From NCBI GenBank assembly GCA_963778465.1, contig CAVZUK010000003.1, positions 124,001 to 188,000 on the forward strand: a DNA stretch of 64,000 bases. The letters run 5' to 3'. The notes beneath the pieces are model-generated. The model was given only the letters and a program-made list of their open reading frames with translations, was not told the DNA's origin and made no database searches. This document shows, piece after piece, positions 42,317-54,010 of this stretch. The position numbers and the translations under genes were made by a program. The stretch's first letter is position 1; every line of letters begins with the position of its first letter. This DNA is from CAVZBW01 sp963778465. GTDB lineage: Bacteria; Actinomycetota; Acidimicrobiia; Acidimicrobiales; RAAP-2.

Positions 42317-44263
42317 GTGGCGCTGAACGTGGAAGCTGAACGAACGTCATCTGACGCGTCGTACGGCGCCAGCGACATCACGGTTCTCGAGGGCCTCGAG
42401 CCGGTCCGGACCCGGCCCGGCATGTACATCGGGTCGACCGGCCCGACCGGGCTGCACCACCTCATCTGGGAGGTCGTCGACAACTCCGTCGACGAGGCCA
42501 TGGCCGGCCGAGCTTCCCGCATCGACGTGACGCTGCTGGCCGACGGGGGATGTCGGGTGTCCGACGATGGGGCCGGCATCCCCGTGGAGCCGCACCATCA
42601 GTACCCCGACCGCTCCGCGGCGGAGCTCGTGCTCACCACGCTGCACGCCGGCGGCAAGTTTGGCGGCTCCGGGTACAAGGTGTCGGGAGGGCTCCACGGA
42701 GTGGGCGTCTCCGTGGTCAACGCCCTGTCCCGTCGCTTGGTGCTCGAGGTCGATCGGGGCGGCGACCACCACCTGGTGGAGTTCGTCAACGGCGGCGAGC
42801 TGGTCGCCCCGCTGAGAGTGACCGGAAAGGCCCCTCGGGACCGCACCGGTACCACGGTCACGTTCTGGCCGGACCCGGACATCTTCGACGAGACCGAGTT
42901 CCGCGCCCAGACGGTGGTCGAGCGACTCCAGGTGATGGCATTCCTCAACAAGAACCTGGAGATCCGCTTCGCCGACGAGCGCCCGGGACGCGAGGAAAAG
43001 GTCACCTACCGCTACAGCGGCGGCATCGTGGACTTCGTCCGGCACCTCAACGCGCCCAAGGAGGGCCTGTTCCGCCGGGTCGCCTCCTACCAGCAGGAGG
43101 AGGACGACCAGGAGGTCGAGGTCGCCCTGCAGTGGAACACGGGCTTCCACGAGAGCATCCACTCCTTCGCCAACGGGATCTCCACCACCGAGGGCGGCAT
43201 GCACGAGGAGGGCTTCAAGAAGGCCCTGACCAACGTGGTGAACCGTTACGCGCGGGCACGCAACCTGGTCAAGGACAAGGACGTCAACCTGCAGGGTGAA
43301 GACATCCGCGAGGGCCTGACGGCGATCGTGTCCGTCCGCCTCAAGGACCCCCAGTTCGAGGGGCAGACCAAGGCGAAGCTGGGCAACGTGTCGATCCGAT
43401 CGCTGGTCGAGCGGGTCACCAACGACAAGCTCGCGGAGTGGCTGGAAGAGAATCCCCGCGAGGCCGGCCAGATCGTCCAGAAGGCGACGCTGGCCGCCAG
43501 GGCCCGCATGGCGGCGCGCCAGGCGCGCGACCTCACGCGTCGCAAGACGGCGCTCGACGGCGCCGGCCTCCCCGGCAAGTTGGCCGACTGCTCGTCGGGC
43601 GACCCGAGCGAGTCCGAGCTGTTCATCGTGGAGGGCAACTCCGCCGGGAGCTCGGCGAAAAACGCCCGGGACCCGGCCATCCAGGCCATCCTGCCGATCC
43701 GCGGCAAGATCCTGAACGTCGAGCGCGCCCGCATCGACCGGATGCTCAAGAACACGGAGATCCAGGCGCTCATCTCCGCCATCGGTGCAGGGTTGGCGGA
43801 GGATTTCGACGTGGAGAAGATCCGATACCACAAGGTCATCCTGCTGGCGGACGCGGACGTGGACGGCTCCCACATCCGGACCCTCCTGCTCACGTTCTTC
43901 TTCCGGCAGATGAAGGCCCTGGTGGAGGGCGGGTTCGTCTACGTGGCGCAGCCCCCGCTTTACTCGACGCTCGTCGGCAAGGAGAAGGTGTACCTCCGCG
44001 ACGAAGCCGCCCGGGCGGCGTTCCTGGCGGAGCGGCCGGACCACAAGCAGGAGTTCCAGCGGTTGAAGGGCCTGGGCGAGATGGACTTCGCCGAGCTGCG
44101 TGACACGACCATGGACCCCGCGCAGCGATCGCTGCTCAAGATCACGGTCGAGGAGGCCGCGCAGGCCGACGAGGTCTGCTCCATCCTGATGGGGGAGGAC
44201 GTGGACTCCCGGCGCTACTTCATCCAGAAGAACGCCAAGGACGTTCGCTTCCTCGACATCTGA
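42317..44263 (+). CDS. gyrB: DNA gyrase subunit B
   Basis: 648 residues from GTG 42317. The GHKL ATPase shows EVVDNSVDEAMAG, VSDDGAGIPV, GGLHGVGVSVVNALS and the KFGGSGYKVSGG lid. The transducer and TOPRIM regions hold FIVEGNSAGSSAKNARD, ILPIRGKILNVERA and LADADVDGSHIRTLLLTFFFRQM (metal-binding DxD). With GyrA it introduces negative supercoils. It lies one base before gyrA. Confidence 0.98.
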   Translation: MALNVEAERTSSDASYGASDITVLEGLEPVRTRPGMYIGSTGPTGLHHLIWEVVDNSVDEAMAGRASRIDVTLLADGGCRVSDDGAGIPVEPHHQYPDRSAAELVLTTLHAGGKFGGSGYKVSGGLHGVGVSVVNALSRRLVLEVDRGGDHHLVEFVNGGELVAPLRVTGKAPRDRTGTTVTFWPDPDIFDETEFRAQTVVERLQVMAFLNKNLEIRFADERPGREEKVTYRYSGGIVDFVRHLNAPKEGLFRRVASYQQEEDDQEVEVALQWNTGFHESIHSFANGISTTEGGMHEEGFKKALTNVVNRYARARNLVKDKDVNLQGEDIREGLTAIVSVRLKDPQFEGQTKAKLGNVSIRSLVERVTNDKLAEWLEENPREAGQIVQKATLAARARMAARQARDLTRRKTALDGAGLPGKLADCSSGDPSESELFIVEGNSAGSSAKNARDPAIQAILPIRGKILNVERARIDRMLKNTEIQALISAIGAGLAEDFDVEKIRYHKVILLADADVDGSHIRTLLLTFFFRQMKALVEGGFVYVAQPPLYSTLVGKEKVYLRDEAARAAFLAERPDHKQEFQRLKGLGEMDFAELRDTTMDPAQRSLLKITVEEAAQADEVCSILMGEDVDSRRYFIQKNAKDVRFLDI

Positions 44264-44264
44264 C

Positions 44265-46766
<2,502 letters not shown>

Positions 46767-46770
46767 CGGG

Positions 46771-47985
46771 TCAGTTCACCGTGAAGGTGTAGGTGAACGG
46801 GGCGGTGGCCGGCGCGTACGTGTGTTGCGACGAGTGGTCGACCGAGACCGCCAGCCGAGCGGCCGAGGAGCCCACCTGGATCTGGAGTGAGGACTGGACG
46901 TCGAAAGTCTTCTGGTTCCCGCTCTCGATGTCCGCAGCGAAGACCGGGTTGCTCTGGCCTGGGGCCCTGACCTCGACCCAGGAGGGACCTCCGACGGCCG
47001 AGACGCTGACCTTGGGATTCGTGCCGTGCACGGTGATGGTCGCGCCGGTCGTCGACAACGAATCCTGGGTGATGCTGCCGCCGCTCGCGGCGCCGCCGCT
47101 CTGTGTCACCGCCGTGCTGGCCGGTGGGTTGTTGGTGGAGTTGTGCTCGAGCGATCGCAGCCACTGGGGGCGCCAGTGGTGGATGGCCAGGGCCGCGCCG
47201 CCCACGACGACCAAGATCAGCATCAACGCCACCGTGAGACGGAGCAGGATGAGCCCGCCGCGTCGGGAGCGAGCGGGTGCGGCGGTCGAGTGGGTGTGGA
47301 CGGCAGGGGTGGAGCCGGTGTCGAGGACCGAGACGACCACGGGCCCGGTGTCGACCGGCGTCATGACCGTGGCCGGTCCGTGGCCGGGTGCCTCCGTCGA
47401 GCGGGTGACCCGGGTCGGCCCGGTATCGCCGGTCGGGGCACCGGGCGAGCTCTCCTCGGGCGCCGGACCCGCGTGGCTCGTCGGGTCGTAGGCGGGGTAG
47501 ACCCCGGTCGTCCCGTGATCCTGATCGCCGGCGACCGGAGCGCCGTTGGTGGACTGCAGCATCCCGGTCGGCTGGTCGCCGACCCAGGTCGATCCACCCT
47601 CGGGGTCGGCGGGCACCCGCGGCGCCGGGACGGAAGAGGTGACCGCAGGCTGCGGGTTGGCCGCGGGTCGTGGGGTGGGGCCGGGGCGGGGTGCGGCCGT
47701 CGGCCAGGCGTCGAGGAGCGCGAGCGCGTAGCGGTCGGCGGGAAGGCCGAGGGACTGGGCGTAGCGGCGCAGCAGATTGACGGTGTGCACCTGGTCCGGC
47801 ATGCGGGAGGGATCGCCGGTCTCGAGGGCCTGGGCGTCGTCCACGGTGAGGCCGGCGGCACGTGCGGCGTCCCGGATGGCCAAGCCCTGGCTCACCCGTG
47901 CCCGTCGCAGCGAGTGTCCCACCTGGGCCAGACCCTGCGACAGCGACGTGCCCTGGCCCTGGGCACCCTTGTCGCGTTGCAGCAT
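46771..47985 (-). CDS. RodZ-like HTH membrane protein with DUF4115 domain
   Basis: 404 residues. A cytoplasmic HTH_25 domain (VGHSLRRARVSQGLAIRDAARAAGLTVDDAQALE) near residue 25 is followed by VHTVNLLRRYAQSLGLP, then a long Pro/Thr/Gly-rich linker, one membrane helix (LRLTVALMLILVVVGGAALAI) and an extracytoplasmic DUF4115-like domain (VHGTNPKVSVSAVGGPSWVEVRAP). This is the RodZ layout, a morphogenesis protein that links MreB to cell-wall growth. No mreB is visible here. It converges on gyrA with 4 bases between stops. Confidence 0.83.
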   Translation of the reverse strand: MLQRDKGAQGQGTSLSQGLAQVGHSLRRARVSQGLAIRDAARAAGLTVDDAQALETGDPSRMPDQVHTVNLLRRYAQSLGLPADRYALALLDAWPTAAPRPGPTPRPAANPQPAVTSSVPAPRVPADPEGGSTWVGDQPTGMLQSTNGAPVAGDQDHGTTGVYPAYDPTSHAGPAPEESSPGAPTGDTGPTRVTRSTEAPGHGPATVMTPVDTGPVVVSVLDTGSTPAVHTHSTAAPARSRRGGLILLRLTVALMLILVVVGGAALAIHHWRPQWLRSLEHNSTNNPPASTAVTQSGGAASGGSITQDSLSTTGATITVHGTNPKVSVSAVGGPSWVEVRAPGQSNPVFAADIESGNQKTFDVQSSLQIQVGSSAARLAVSVDHSSQHTYAPATAPFTYTFTVN

Positions 47986-48069
47986 CCCGTCGCCTCTCCG
48001 CTGGCTCCTACCGCAAAAAAGAGTATCCGCCCCGCCAAGGGCGCGGTCTGTCAGGCGCTTCGCGGGAGG

Positions 48070-48720
48070 TCAGAACCAGTGGAGATGGGAGAGGGGCCAG
48101 AAGATGGCGACGACCTTGCCCACGATGAGCGAGCGGGGGACGGGGCCCCAGTACCGGCTGTCGCAGGAATCGGCCCGGTTGTCTCCGAGGACGTAGTAGT
48201 CGTTGGCGGGGATCGTCTCGGGGGGGATGGCTTTGCCCAGGGGGTCGGGTTTGGGCAGCCAGGGCTCCGCGATCGGCTTTCCGTTGATGAGGACCTGGTT
48301 GCCGGCCGACGAGATGCGCTCTCCGGGCAGGCCGATGACCCGCTTGACCAGGTCCGGAACCGGAGCGGAGCCGCAGTGCTCGGCCGGTGGCCGCGCGAAG
48401 ACCACGATGTCGCCCCGGTTGACGCCATGGATGTGGTAGCTCAGCTTGTCGACCACGATGCGGTCGCCCGGCTCGATCGTGGGGGCCATCGAGGGCGACG
48501 GGACGTAGTAGGTCTGGAGGACGAACGTCCTCAGGAGGACGGCCACGAGGACCGCCACCAGCAGAATGACGACCGTCTCGATGAGGAAGCGGCTGCGCTT
48601 GCGCCGCCGGGAGATCGCAGCGCGGGAGGGCGCCGCCGCCGGGGGAGAGGTCACCCCTGCGGAACCCTGGGGCCCGGGCGTGGTCTCGGGGTCGGTGGTC
48701 GAACTCTCGCCGGGGCCCAC
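48070..48720 (-). CDS. lepB: signal peptidase I
   Basis: 216 residues from GTG 48720. One membrane helix (FLIETVVILLVAVLVAVLL) precedes the catalytic serine in VPSPSMAPTIEPGDRI (Ser77) and the general-base Lys in DLVKRVIGLPGERI (Lys126). The box ANDYYVLGDNRADSCDSRYWGPV is typical. It removes signal peptides from exported proteins. It sits 84 bases before the RodZ-like gene on the same strand. Confidence 0.96.
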   Translation of the reverse strand: MGPGESSTTDPETTPGPQGSAGVTSPPAAAPSRAAISRRRKRSRFLIETVVILLVAVLVAVLLRTFVLQTYYVPSPSMAPTIEPGDRIVVDKLSYHIHGVNRGDIVVFARPPAEHCGSAPVPDLVKRVIGLPGERISSAGNQVLINGKPIAEPWLPKPDPLGKAIPPETIPANDYYVLGDNRADSCDSRYWGPVPRSLIVGKVVAIFWPLSHLHWF

Positions 48721-48867
48721 AGGCGGTGAAGGCTAGTTGGCTGGAGCGGTATGCAGAGAGCGGGCCGGTGTCGGAGTGCCGTGCGCCACGCCTTAGAGGC
48801 CGAGCGAATAGGCAGGACCGGCACCCATCCCGAGGGGTCGTCACAGCCGACGGTCAGGCTCTGGGCC

Positions 48868-50316
48868 ATGGCACGAGTGGCGACATTCCGTTTCACGGTG
48901 AAGGAGACCCGAGAGGTCACCGAGCGCGTCCGCCGTCACCTCGGGGCGAGGCGCTTCGCCTACAACCGCTGCCTTCAGGCGGTGAAAGAGGGTTTGGAGG
49001 CCCGACAGCGCGACCCCGATCACCGGGTTCCGTGGAGCGGCTTTGATCTCATCAACTGGTGGAACGACTGGAAGCACCGCGAGGACGCCGGGCGGTGCTT
49101 CGCCGTCGACACCAGGGGAAAGGCCGAGCTCGTGGCGAAGGGTCTGTCCTGGCAGGGTGCCGTCTGCGCCCAGGTCTTTGAGGAAGCCGCCGTCGATCTG
49201 GGCCGGGCTTTGCGGGCCTTCTCCGACTCGACGCGGGGACGGCGCTCGGCGCGCCCGGTGGGGTTCCCCCGGTTCCAGAAAAAGAACCGAAACACCGAGT
49301 CCTTCCGCCTTCGCAACAAGCGCTCGGCTTCTGGGCGGTCCTCCATCCGCCTGGGCGAGGGCGGTCCCCGGGTGCTCCACCTCCCCGTCGTGGGCAAGCT
49401 CTCGGTGCGCGAGGACACCCGGCGCCTGCGCCGGGTGCTGCGCCCGGGACCGACAGGCACACCTCGGGGGCGGATCTGCTCGGTCACCGTGGCCCGGCGC
49501 CAAGGGCGCCTCGTAGTCCACCTCACCTGCGAGGTGGCCGACTTCCACCCCGCCCGGCGCCACCGCGAAGGTCCACGGCGCATGGTCGGCCTCGATCGGG
49601 GGATCCGTGCCCTCGTCGTGGCAGCCGATGCCCACGGCAACGAGTGGGCCCGGGTCAGAGCCCCCAAACCCTTGGCCCGCTCGCTCGTCGCCCTGCAACG
49701 GGCCTCGAGGGTGGCGTCACGGGCGATGCCCGGATCGAAGAATCGGGAGCGGGCTCTCCGGAGGCTGGGCACCCTCCACGCCCGGATCGCCCGGCAACGC
49801 TTGGACTGCACCCATCGGACCTCGAGCGAGCTCGTCAAGACCCACGGCGCGCTCTGCCTGGAGGACCTCGCTCTTACCAACCTGGTGCGCAACCGCCGCC
49901 TGGCTCGGTCCCTCCACGACGTGGCCCTGGGCGAGCTCGGCCGCCAGCTCGCCTACAAGGCCCCCTGGTATGGCACCCACCTCGTGATCGCCCCGCGGTC
50001 GTTCCCCTCGACTAAGCGCTGCTCTCGGTGCGGGTGGCGCTGGGAGGACATGGGACTGTCGGACCGGGTCTTTGTATGCCGCCGCTGTGGCTTTTCCCTC
50101 GACCGGGACGCCAATGCGGCGGCCAACCTCGCCGCCTGGGGCGAGGCCCACAGCTCCTGGGCCAGCCAGGCCCCGGACCCCGAAGCGCGGGGCCGGGTAG
50201 ACAATGCCTGTCGAGGAGGGAGCGCTGGCCGTCGTCGCAGTGGCGGTGCAACTGCCTCCGCAACCCCATCGGATGGGAAGACGCAGGAACCGGGGATCCC
50301 TGTTGCAGCAGGGTGA
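48868..50316 (+). CDS. tnpB: solitary IS200/IS605-type TnpB nuclease
   Basis: 482 residues from ATG 48868. The N-terminal OrfB domain is followed by a RuvC fold with Asp in MVGLDRGIRALVV (about 242), Glu in LCLEDLAL (about 331) and Asp in DRDANAAANLA (about 413), with a zinc ribbon CSRCGW...CRRCGF between. All catalytic acids are present, so an RNA-guided nuclease is likely. There is no TnpA Y1 transposase nearby, so this is a solo TnpB. The C-terminal 40 residues are low-complexity and may overlap the omega-RNA. It lies head-to-head with lepB. Confidence 0.9.
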   Translation: MARVATFRFTVKETREVTERVRRHLGARRFAYNRCLQAVKEGLEARQRDPDHRVPWSGFDLINWWNDWKHREDAGRCFAVDTRGKAELVAKGLSWQGAVCAQVFEEAAVDLGRALRAFSDSTRGRRSARPVGFPRFQKKNRNTESFRLRNKRSASGRSSIRLGEGGPRVLHLPVVGKLSVREDTRRLRRVLRPGPTGTPRGRICSVTVARRQGRLVVHLTCEVADFHPARRHREGPRRMVGLDRGIRALVVAADAHGNEWARVRAPKPLARSLVALQRASRVASRAMPGSKNRERALRRLGTLHARIARQRLDCTHRTSSELVKTHGALCLEDLALTNLVRNRRLARSLHDVALGELGRQLAYKAPWYGTHLVIAPRSFPSTKRCSRCGWRWEDMGLSDRVFVCRRCGFSLDRDANAAANLAAWGEAHSSWASQAPDPEARGRVDNACRGGSAGRRRSGGATASATPSDGKTQEPGIPVAAG

Positions 50317-50442
50317 GCTGGGCGCCCGAGAAGGGCGGTGTGCGGAGTACCTATCCGCGCACGCTATTAACATCGGTCCGACACCGGTGGCGCACCAGCG
50401 CTGGGGGTCGGTGCCGGGCGAGAACGAGGCGAGGTGGCGGAT
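50317..50442. other. tnpB downstream region, possible omega-RNA and right end
   Basis: 126 bases between tnpB and the peroxiredoxin gene. It holds the 50338-50362 hairpin. TnpB omega-RNAs usually derive from the tnpB 3' end and the right end of the element, so this is the place to look for one. No direct repeat marking the element was recognised. Confidence 0.4.
50338..50362 (+). repeat. hairpin in tnpB downstream region
   Basis: GTGTGCGGA and TCCGCGCAC pair over nine positions (one G-U in RNA) around GTACCTA, followed by the AT-rich gctattaa. It lies 22 bases after tnpB and may be the right-end hairpin of the element. Confidence 0.45.
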
Positions 50443-50925
50443 ATGGCATTGGGAGTGGGCGACCGGATCCCGAATGTGCAGCTGTGGACGATGACCAAGC
50501 AGGGCCCCAGCAAGGTCGACTCGAGCGAGGCGCTCGGCCAGGGCAAGGTCGTGCTCTTCGCCGTGCCCGGCGCCTTCACCCCGACCTGCTCGGACCACCA
50601 CCTCCCGGGGTTCGTGCTGCGGGCCGACGACCTCCTGGCAAAGGGCGTCGACGAGGTGGCCTGCATCTCGGTGAACGATCCCTTTGTCATGGGCGCCTGG
50701 GGTGAGGCCCAGGGCGTCGGGGACCGCGTGACCATGCTGGCCGACGGCAATGGCGAGTTCGCCGAGGCCATGGGGCTCACGATGGACGGGTCCGGATTCG
50801 GGCTGGGGGCCCGATCGCAGCGCTACGCGGCGATCCTCGACGACGGGGTGATCCGCTGGATCGCCGTCGAGAAGACGCCGGGCCTCGACGTGAGCTCGGC
50901 CGAAGGGGTCCTGGCGGCGCTGTAG
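50443..50925 (+). CDS. Prx5-type peroxiredoxin
   Basis: 160 residues from ATG 50443 (GTG 50434 is in frame). The peroxidatic Cys is in VPGAFTPTCSDHHLPGF, the PxxxTxxC signature, and the VGDRIPNVQLW start and VACISVNDPFVMGAWG segment are typical of the Prx5/AhpE-like group. It reduces hydroperoxides using thioredoxin or a similar donor. A GCGAGG precedes the ATG. The gene lies downstream of tnpB and converges with the LCP gene. Confidence 0.92.
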   Translation: MALGVGDRIPNVQLWTMTKQGPSKVDSSEALGQGKVVLFAVPGAFTPTCSDHHLPGFVLRADDLLAKGVDEVACISVNDPFVMGAWGEAQGVGDRVTMLADGNGEFAEAMGLTMDGSGFGLGARSQRYAAILDDGVIRWIAVEKTPGLDVSSAEGVLAAL

Positions 50926-50975
50926 GCGGGCTGGCGGGCGGGCGGTCGCCCGGCCGAGCGGCGCCGCAGCGGAGA

Positions 50976-52519
50976 TCAGCAGGGAGTGGGGTCGTAGGAC
51001 TCGACGGCGGGCTTGGCGATCGCCGGCGCCGTGACCGTGGTCGTCCCGGTGCCGCCCGAGGCGGCCGTCGACGGGGTCGCCGAGGACGACGAACCGAGGA
51101 AGAGGACGAGCTCGACGACGCGTAGACCGGGTCGCCGTATCCGTCGATCGGAGGCGTGCTGACGGCCTTGGGGCTGCCCCCGAGGAAGGCCTCGATCGTC
51201 TGTTGGGCGGCGGGCTGGCTCACGACCTGGACGTCCTCGCCCCCGGAGGTCTGCTCGGCGTTCGTGGGCAGGGTGTAGGTCTGGAGGCCGGATGGGGAAA
51301 AGGCGTGGTAGCGCTCGGCCAGGGCGTACATGTCGCCGAAGCTCATGTTCTGGTCCACCTCGATGTTGTGGACCATGGTGCCGATGAACGAATTGAGGGC
51401 GATCGGGTTGTACGTGCCCTTGGCCTTTGCGGCGATGGCCTCGATGATCGCGTTCTGCCGGGTGATCCGACCGATGTCCGAGGTCGGGTCGTCGTTCCAC
51501 TGTCCGTTGGCGTAGTACTGGTAGTAGCGAGAGCGGGCCAGGGCGAGGGCGGTGTTCCCGTTGATGGTCTGGCATCCGGTCTTGGTGACGTTGAGCCCGG
51601 AGTTGTTGTTGCCGTTGTCGTTGTCGCGAACCGGATAGTTGAAGTTGAGGTTGATCCCGCCGAGCGTGTCGACGGTGTTGATGACCCCGCTGAAGTCGAC
51701 GATGACAAAGTGGCTGATCGGGATGCCGAAGGTGTTCTCGATGGTCTTGATGAGGGGGTTCGGACCGTCGTTGTAGGCGGTGTTGATCTTCTGGTCGCCC
51801 GTCAGACCCGTGCTCTCCGGCAGGCCCGACATGGTGACGTAGGTGTCGCGGGGGATCGAAAGCAGGCGGGCCGTCCCGGTCTTGGGATCGACGTGGAGGA
51901 TCTTGATCGTGTCGCTCCGCTGGCCCGGGACGAGCGCGGAGGACCCGAAGGACTGGGCGGCCTGGCCGGTGTCGCCGGCGCGGGTGTCGGAGCCGACCAG
52001 GAGGACGTTGAAGGGTGCGCCATCGGCTGCGGCCACGCAGGTGGGGCACTGGAGCGTCTTGACCTGGCTCCACTGGTAGCGGAGATAGGCGTAGCCGCCC
52101 GCCACGGCGAGCAGGACGAGGACCACGAAGGAGACCAGGCCGGTGACGACCTTGCGGCGCGTGCTCCAGCGCTTGCGCCGGGGCTTGCCGAGTGGCGGCG
52201 GCGTGACCGGGGGGCGCGGTGGGGGGGCGACGCGGGTGTTGCCGTAGGAGGAGCGGTCGTCGGGGTGGTGGCCGTCATCGGCGAACCGGTTACCGGAACT
52301 CCCGTTCCGGCCGCGGCCTCCCCCGCCGTGGCCGTCGGCGATGCCGAGGGCGCGGTCCATCTCCTCGCCGAGAGCGCGAAGACCATCCTCGTTGGCGACG
52401 GAGCCGGCGGTGCCGCCCCCGTTGATCTGCTCACCGAGGGCGCGAAGACCTTCCTCGTTGGCGGGCCACCCGCCGCTCGCACCGTGGCCGGGCGCGTCGC
52501 GTCCGCGACCACTGACCAT
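50976..52519 (-). CDS. LytR-CpsA-Psr family protein, frameshifted near its C-terminus
   Basis: From ATG 52519 the N-terminal cytoplasmic part carries a near-duplicate motif (ANEEGLRALGEQ and ANEDGLRALGEE). One membrane helix (VVTGLVSFVVLVLLAVAGGYAYL) leads to the LCP domain with LLVGSDTRAGDTG, SDTIKILHVDPKTGTARLLSIPRD and ALALARSRYYQY, residues that bind polyprenyl phosphate. LCP proteins attach glycopolymers to the cell wall. After the Ser run at about 51110 the literal frame turns Arg/Pro-rich and runs to 50777, overlapping the peroxiredoxin gene. The adjacent frame gives ATPSTAASGGTGTTTVTAP and VESYDPTPC with a stop at 50976, a typical LCP end. Confidence 0.88.
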
Positions 52520-52582
52520 CCTCGTACGGTAGCAATTGGGAAGCGGGAAGTGGTTGCAGGCGACGCCTCGGCGACGTCTGCG

Positions 52583-53827
52583 TCAATTCCCCTCGAGGTG
52601 CAACATCCGGATGGCGTTTCCCCTCATGATCCGCTCGACCTGGTCGTCGGAGAGGTCCTGCACCATGTCGAGGGCGATCTCCCTGGTGTCGGGCCAGGTC
52701 GAGTCGGTGTGGGGGTAGTCCGTCTCGAACGTGACGTTGCCGATGCCGATCTCCCCGAGGGATGCGAGGCCGTGGCGGTCCCGGAAGAAGCAGCCGTAGA
52801 CCTGCCGGTGGAAGTAGGTCGAGGGAGGCTCCGGGACGATGTCCTTCACGCCCCCCCAGGCGCGGTGCTCGAGCCAGACGTCGTCGGCGCGCTCGAGGAT
52901 GTAGGGCAGCCAGCCGATCTGGCCCTCCGAGTAGGCGAGCACCAGGTCGGGGAAGCGGACGAGGACGCCGGAGAAGAGGAAGTCGCACAGGGACGACATG
53001 GCGTTGCCGAAGCTGAGCGTCGCCGCCACGGCGACCGGTGCGTCCCCGCTCGTGGCCGGCATCTTGGAGGAGGAGCCGATGTGCATGCACACGACGGTCC
53101 CGGTGGAGGAGCAGGCCTCGAAGAAGGGATCCCAGTAGCCGCTGTGGATCGACGGCAGGCCGAGATGTGGGGGGATCTCGCTGAAGCAGACGGCCCGGAC
53201 GCCCCGCTCGGCGTTGCGTCGCACCTCGCGTGCGGCGAGCTCGGCATCCCAGAGGGGGATGATGCAGAGGGGGATGAGCCTCCCCCCGCTGTCACCGCAC
53301 CACTCCTCGACCATCCAGTCGTTGTAGGCGAGCACGCAGGCCATGGCCAGCTCGCGGTCCTTGGCCTCGAGGAAGGTCTGCCCGCAAAACCGGGGAAAGG
53401 TGGGGAAGCACAGGCTCGCCTCGACCCAGCCCCGGTCCATGTCCTCGAGGCGTGCCTTGGGGTCGTAGCAGCCGTCCCGCATCTCGTCGTAGGTGATCGG
53501 CGACATCGTCATGTCGTCCCGGTCGAAGCCGACTGCGGCGACGTGACGCTTGTGCACGTAGACGAGGTCCTCGTACACCCAGCAGTCGGCCTTGGGCCCG
53601 GAGGGGTCGAAGGTCTGCCGGTAGCTGCCGCCGCCGATGTGCTCCATCTCTCCGATGCCCCGACGCTCGACCTTCGGTCCCCTGTCGCGGAAGCGCTCGG
53701 GGAGCCATCGCTCCCAGACGTGGGGGGGTTCGACCACGTGGTCGTCGACACTGATGATGCGGGGCAGCTCGCGGCCGCCGCCGGGGGACGCCGTGGTGGC
53801 CGATTCCTGGGAGAGCGTCGTCGCCAT
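52583..53827 (-). CDS. amidohydrolase 2 family metal-dependent hydrolase
   Basis: 414 residues from ATG 53827. Signatures are IISVDDHVVEPPHVWERWLP, SLCFPTFPRFCGQTF, LIPLCIIPLWDAELAAREV, VVCMHIGSSS and the final TFETDYPHTDSTWPDT with NAIRMLHLE. These match the amidohydrolase 2 family that includes decarboxylases of aromatic and hydroxyl acids; the first metal-binding HxH appears as DDH, so metal binding may differ. The frame is open well beyond the ATG only because of GC bias. It is divergent from the DUF4389 gene with about 180 bases between. Confidence 0.88.
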   Translation of the reverse strand: MATTLSQESATTASPGGGRELPRIISVDDHVVEPPHVWERWLPERFRDRGPKVERRGIGEMEHIGGGSYRQTFDPSGPKADCWVYEDLVYVHKRHVAAVGFDRDDMTMSPITYDEMRDGCYDPKARLEDMDRGWVEASLCFPTFPRFCGQTFLEAKDRELAMACVLAYNDWMVEEWCGDSGGRLIPLCIIPLWDAELAAREVRRNAERGVRAVCFSEIPPHLGLPSIHSGYWDPFFEACSSTGTVVCMHIGSSSKMPATSGDAPVAVAATLSFGNAMSSLCDFLFSGVLVRFPDLVLAYSEGQIGWLPYILERADDVWLEHRAWGGVKDIVPEPPSTYFHRQVYGCFFRDRHGLASLGEIGIGNVTFETDYPHTDSTWPDTREIALDMVQDLSDDQVERIMRGNAIRMLHLEGN

Positions 53828-54010
53828 ACCGACTAGGTGTAGCCGATCCCCGAGTTGGTATCCAATATGGATCCAGTCCCTGGAGTGAGGCCGAGTTTGG
53901 GCGGAGCGACCTTCGGATGGAGGGGTCGCACGACCCCGGACCTCCGTTTCGGTACATTCGTCGAGGGACACGGCCCCAGCGGGGGGGCGTGGCGACGAAC
54001 GAGGTGGGTG

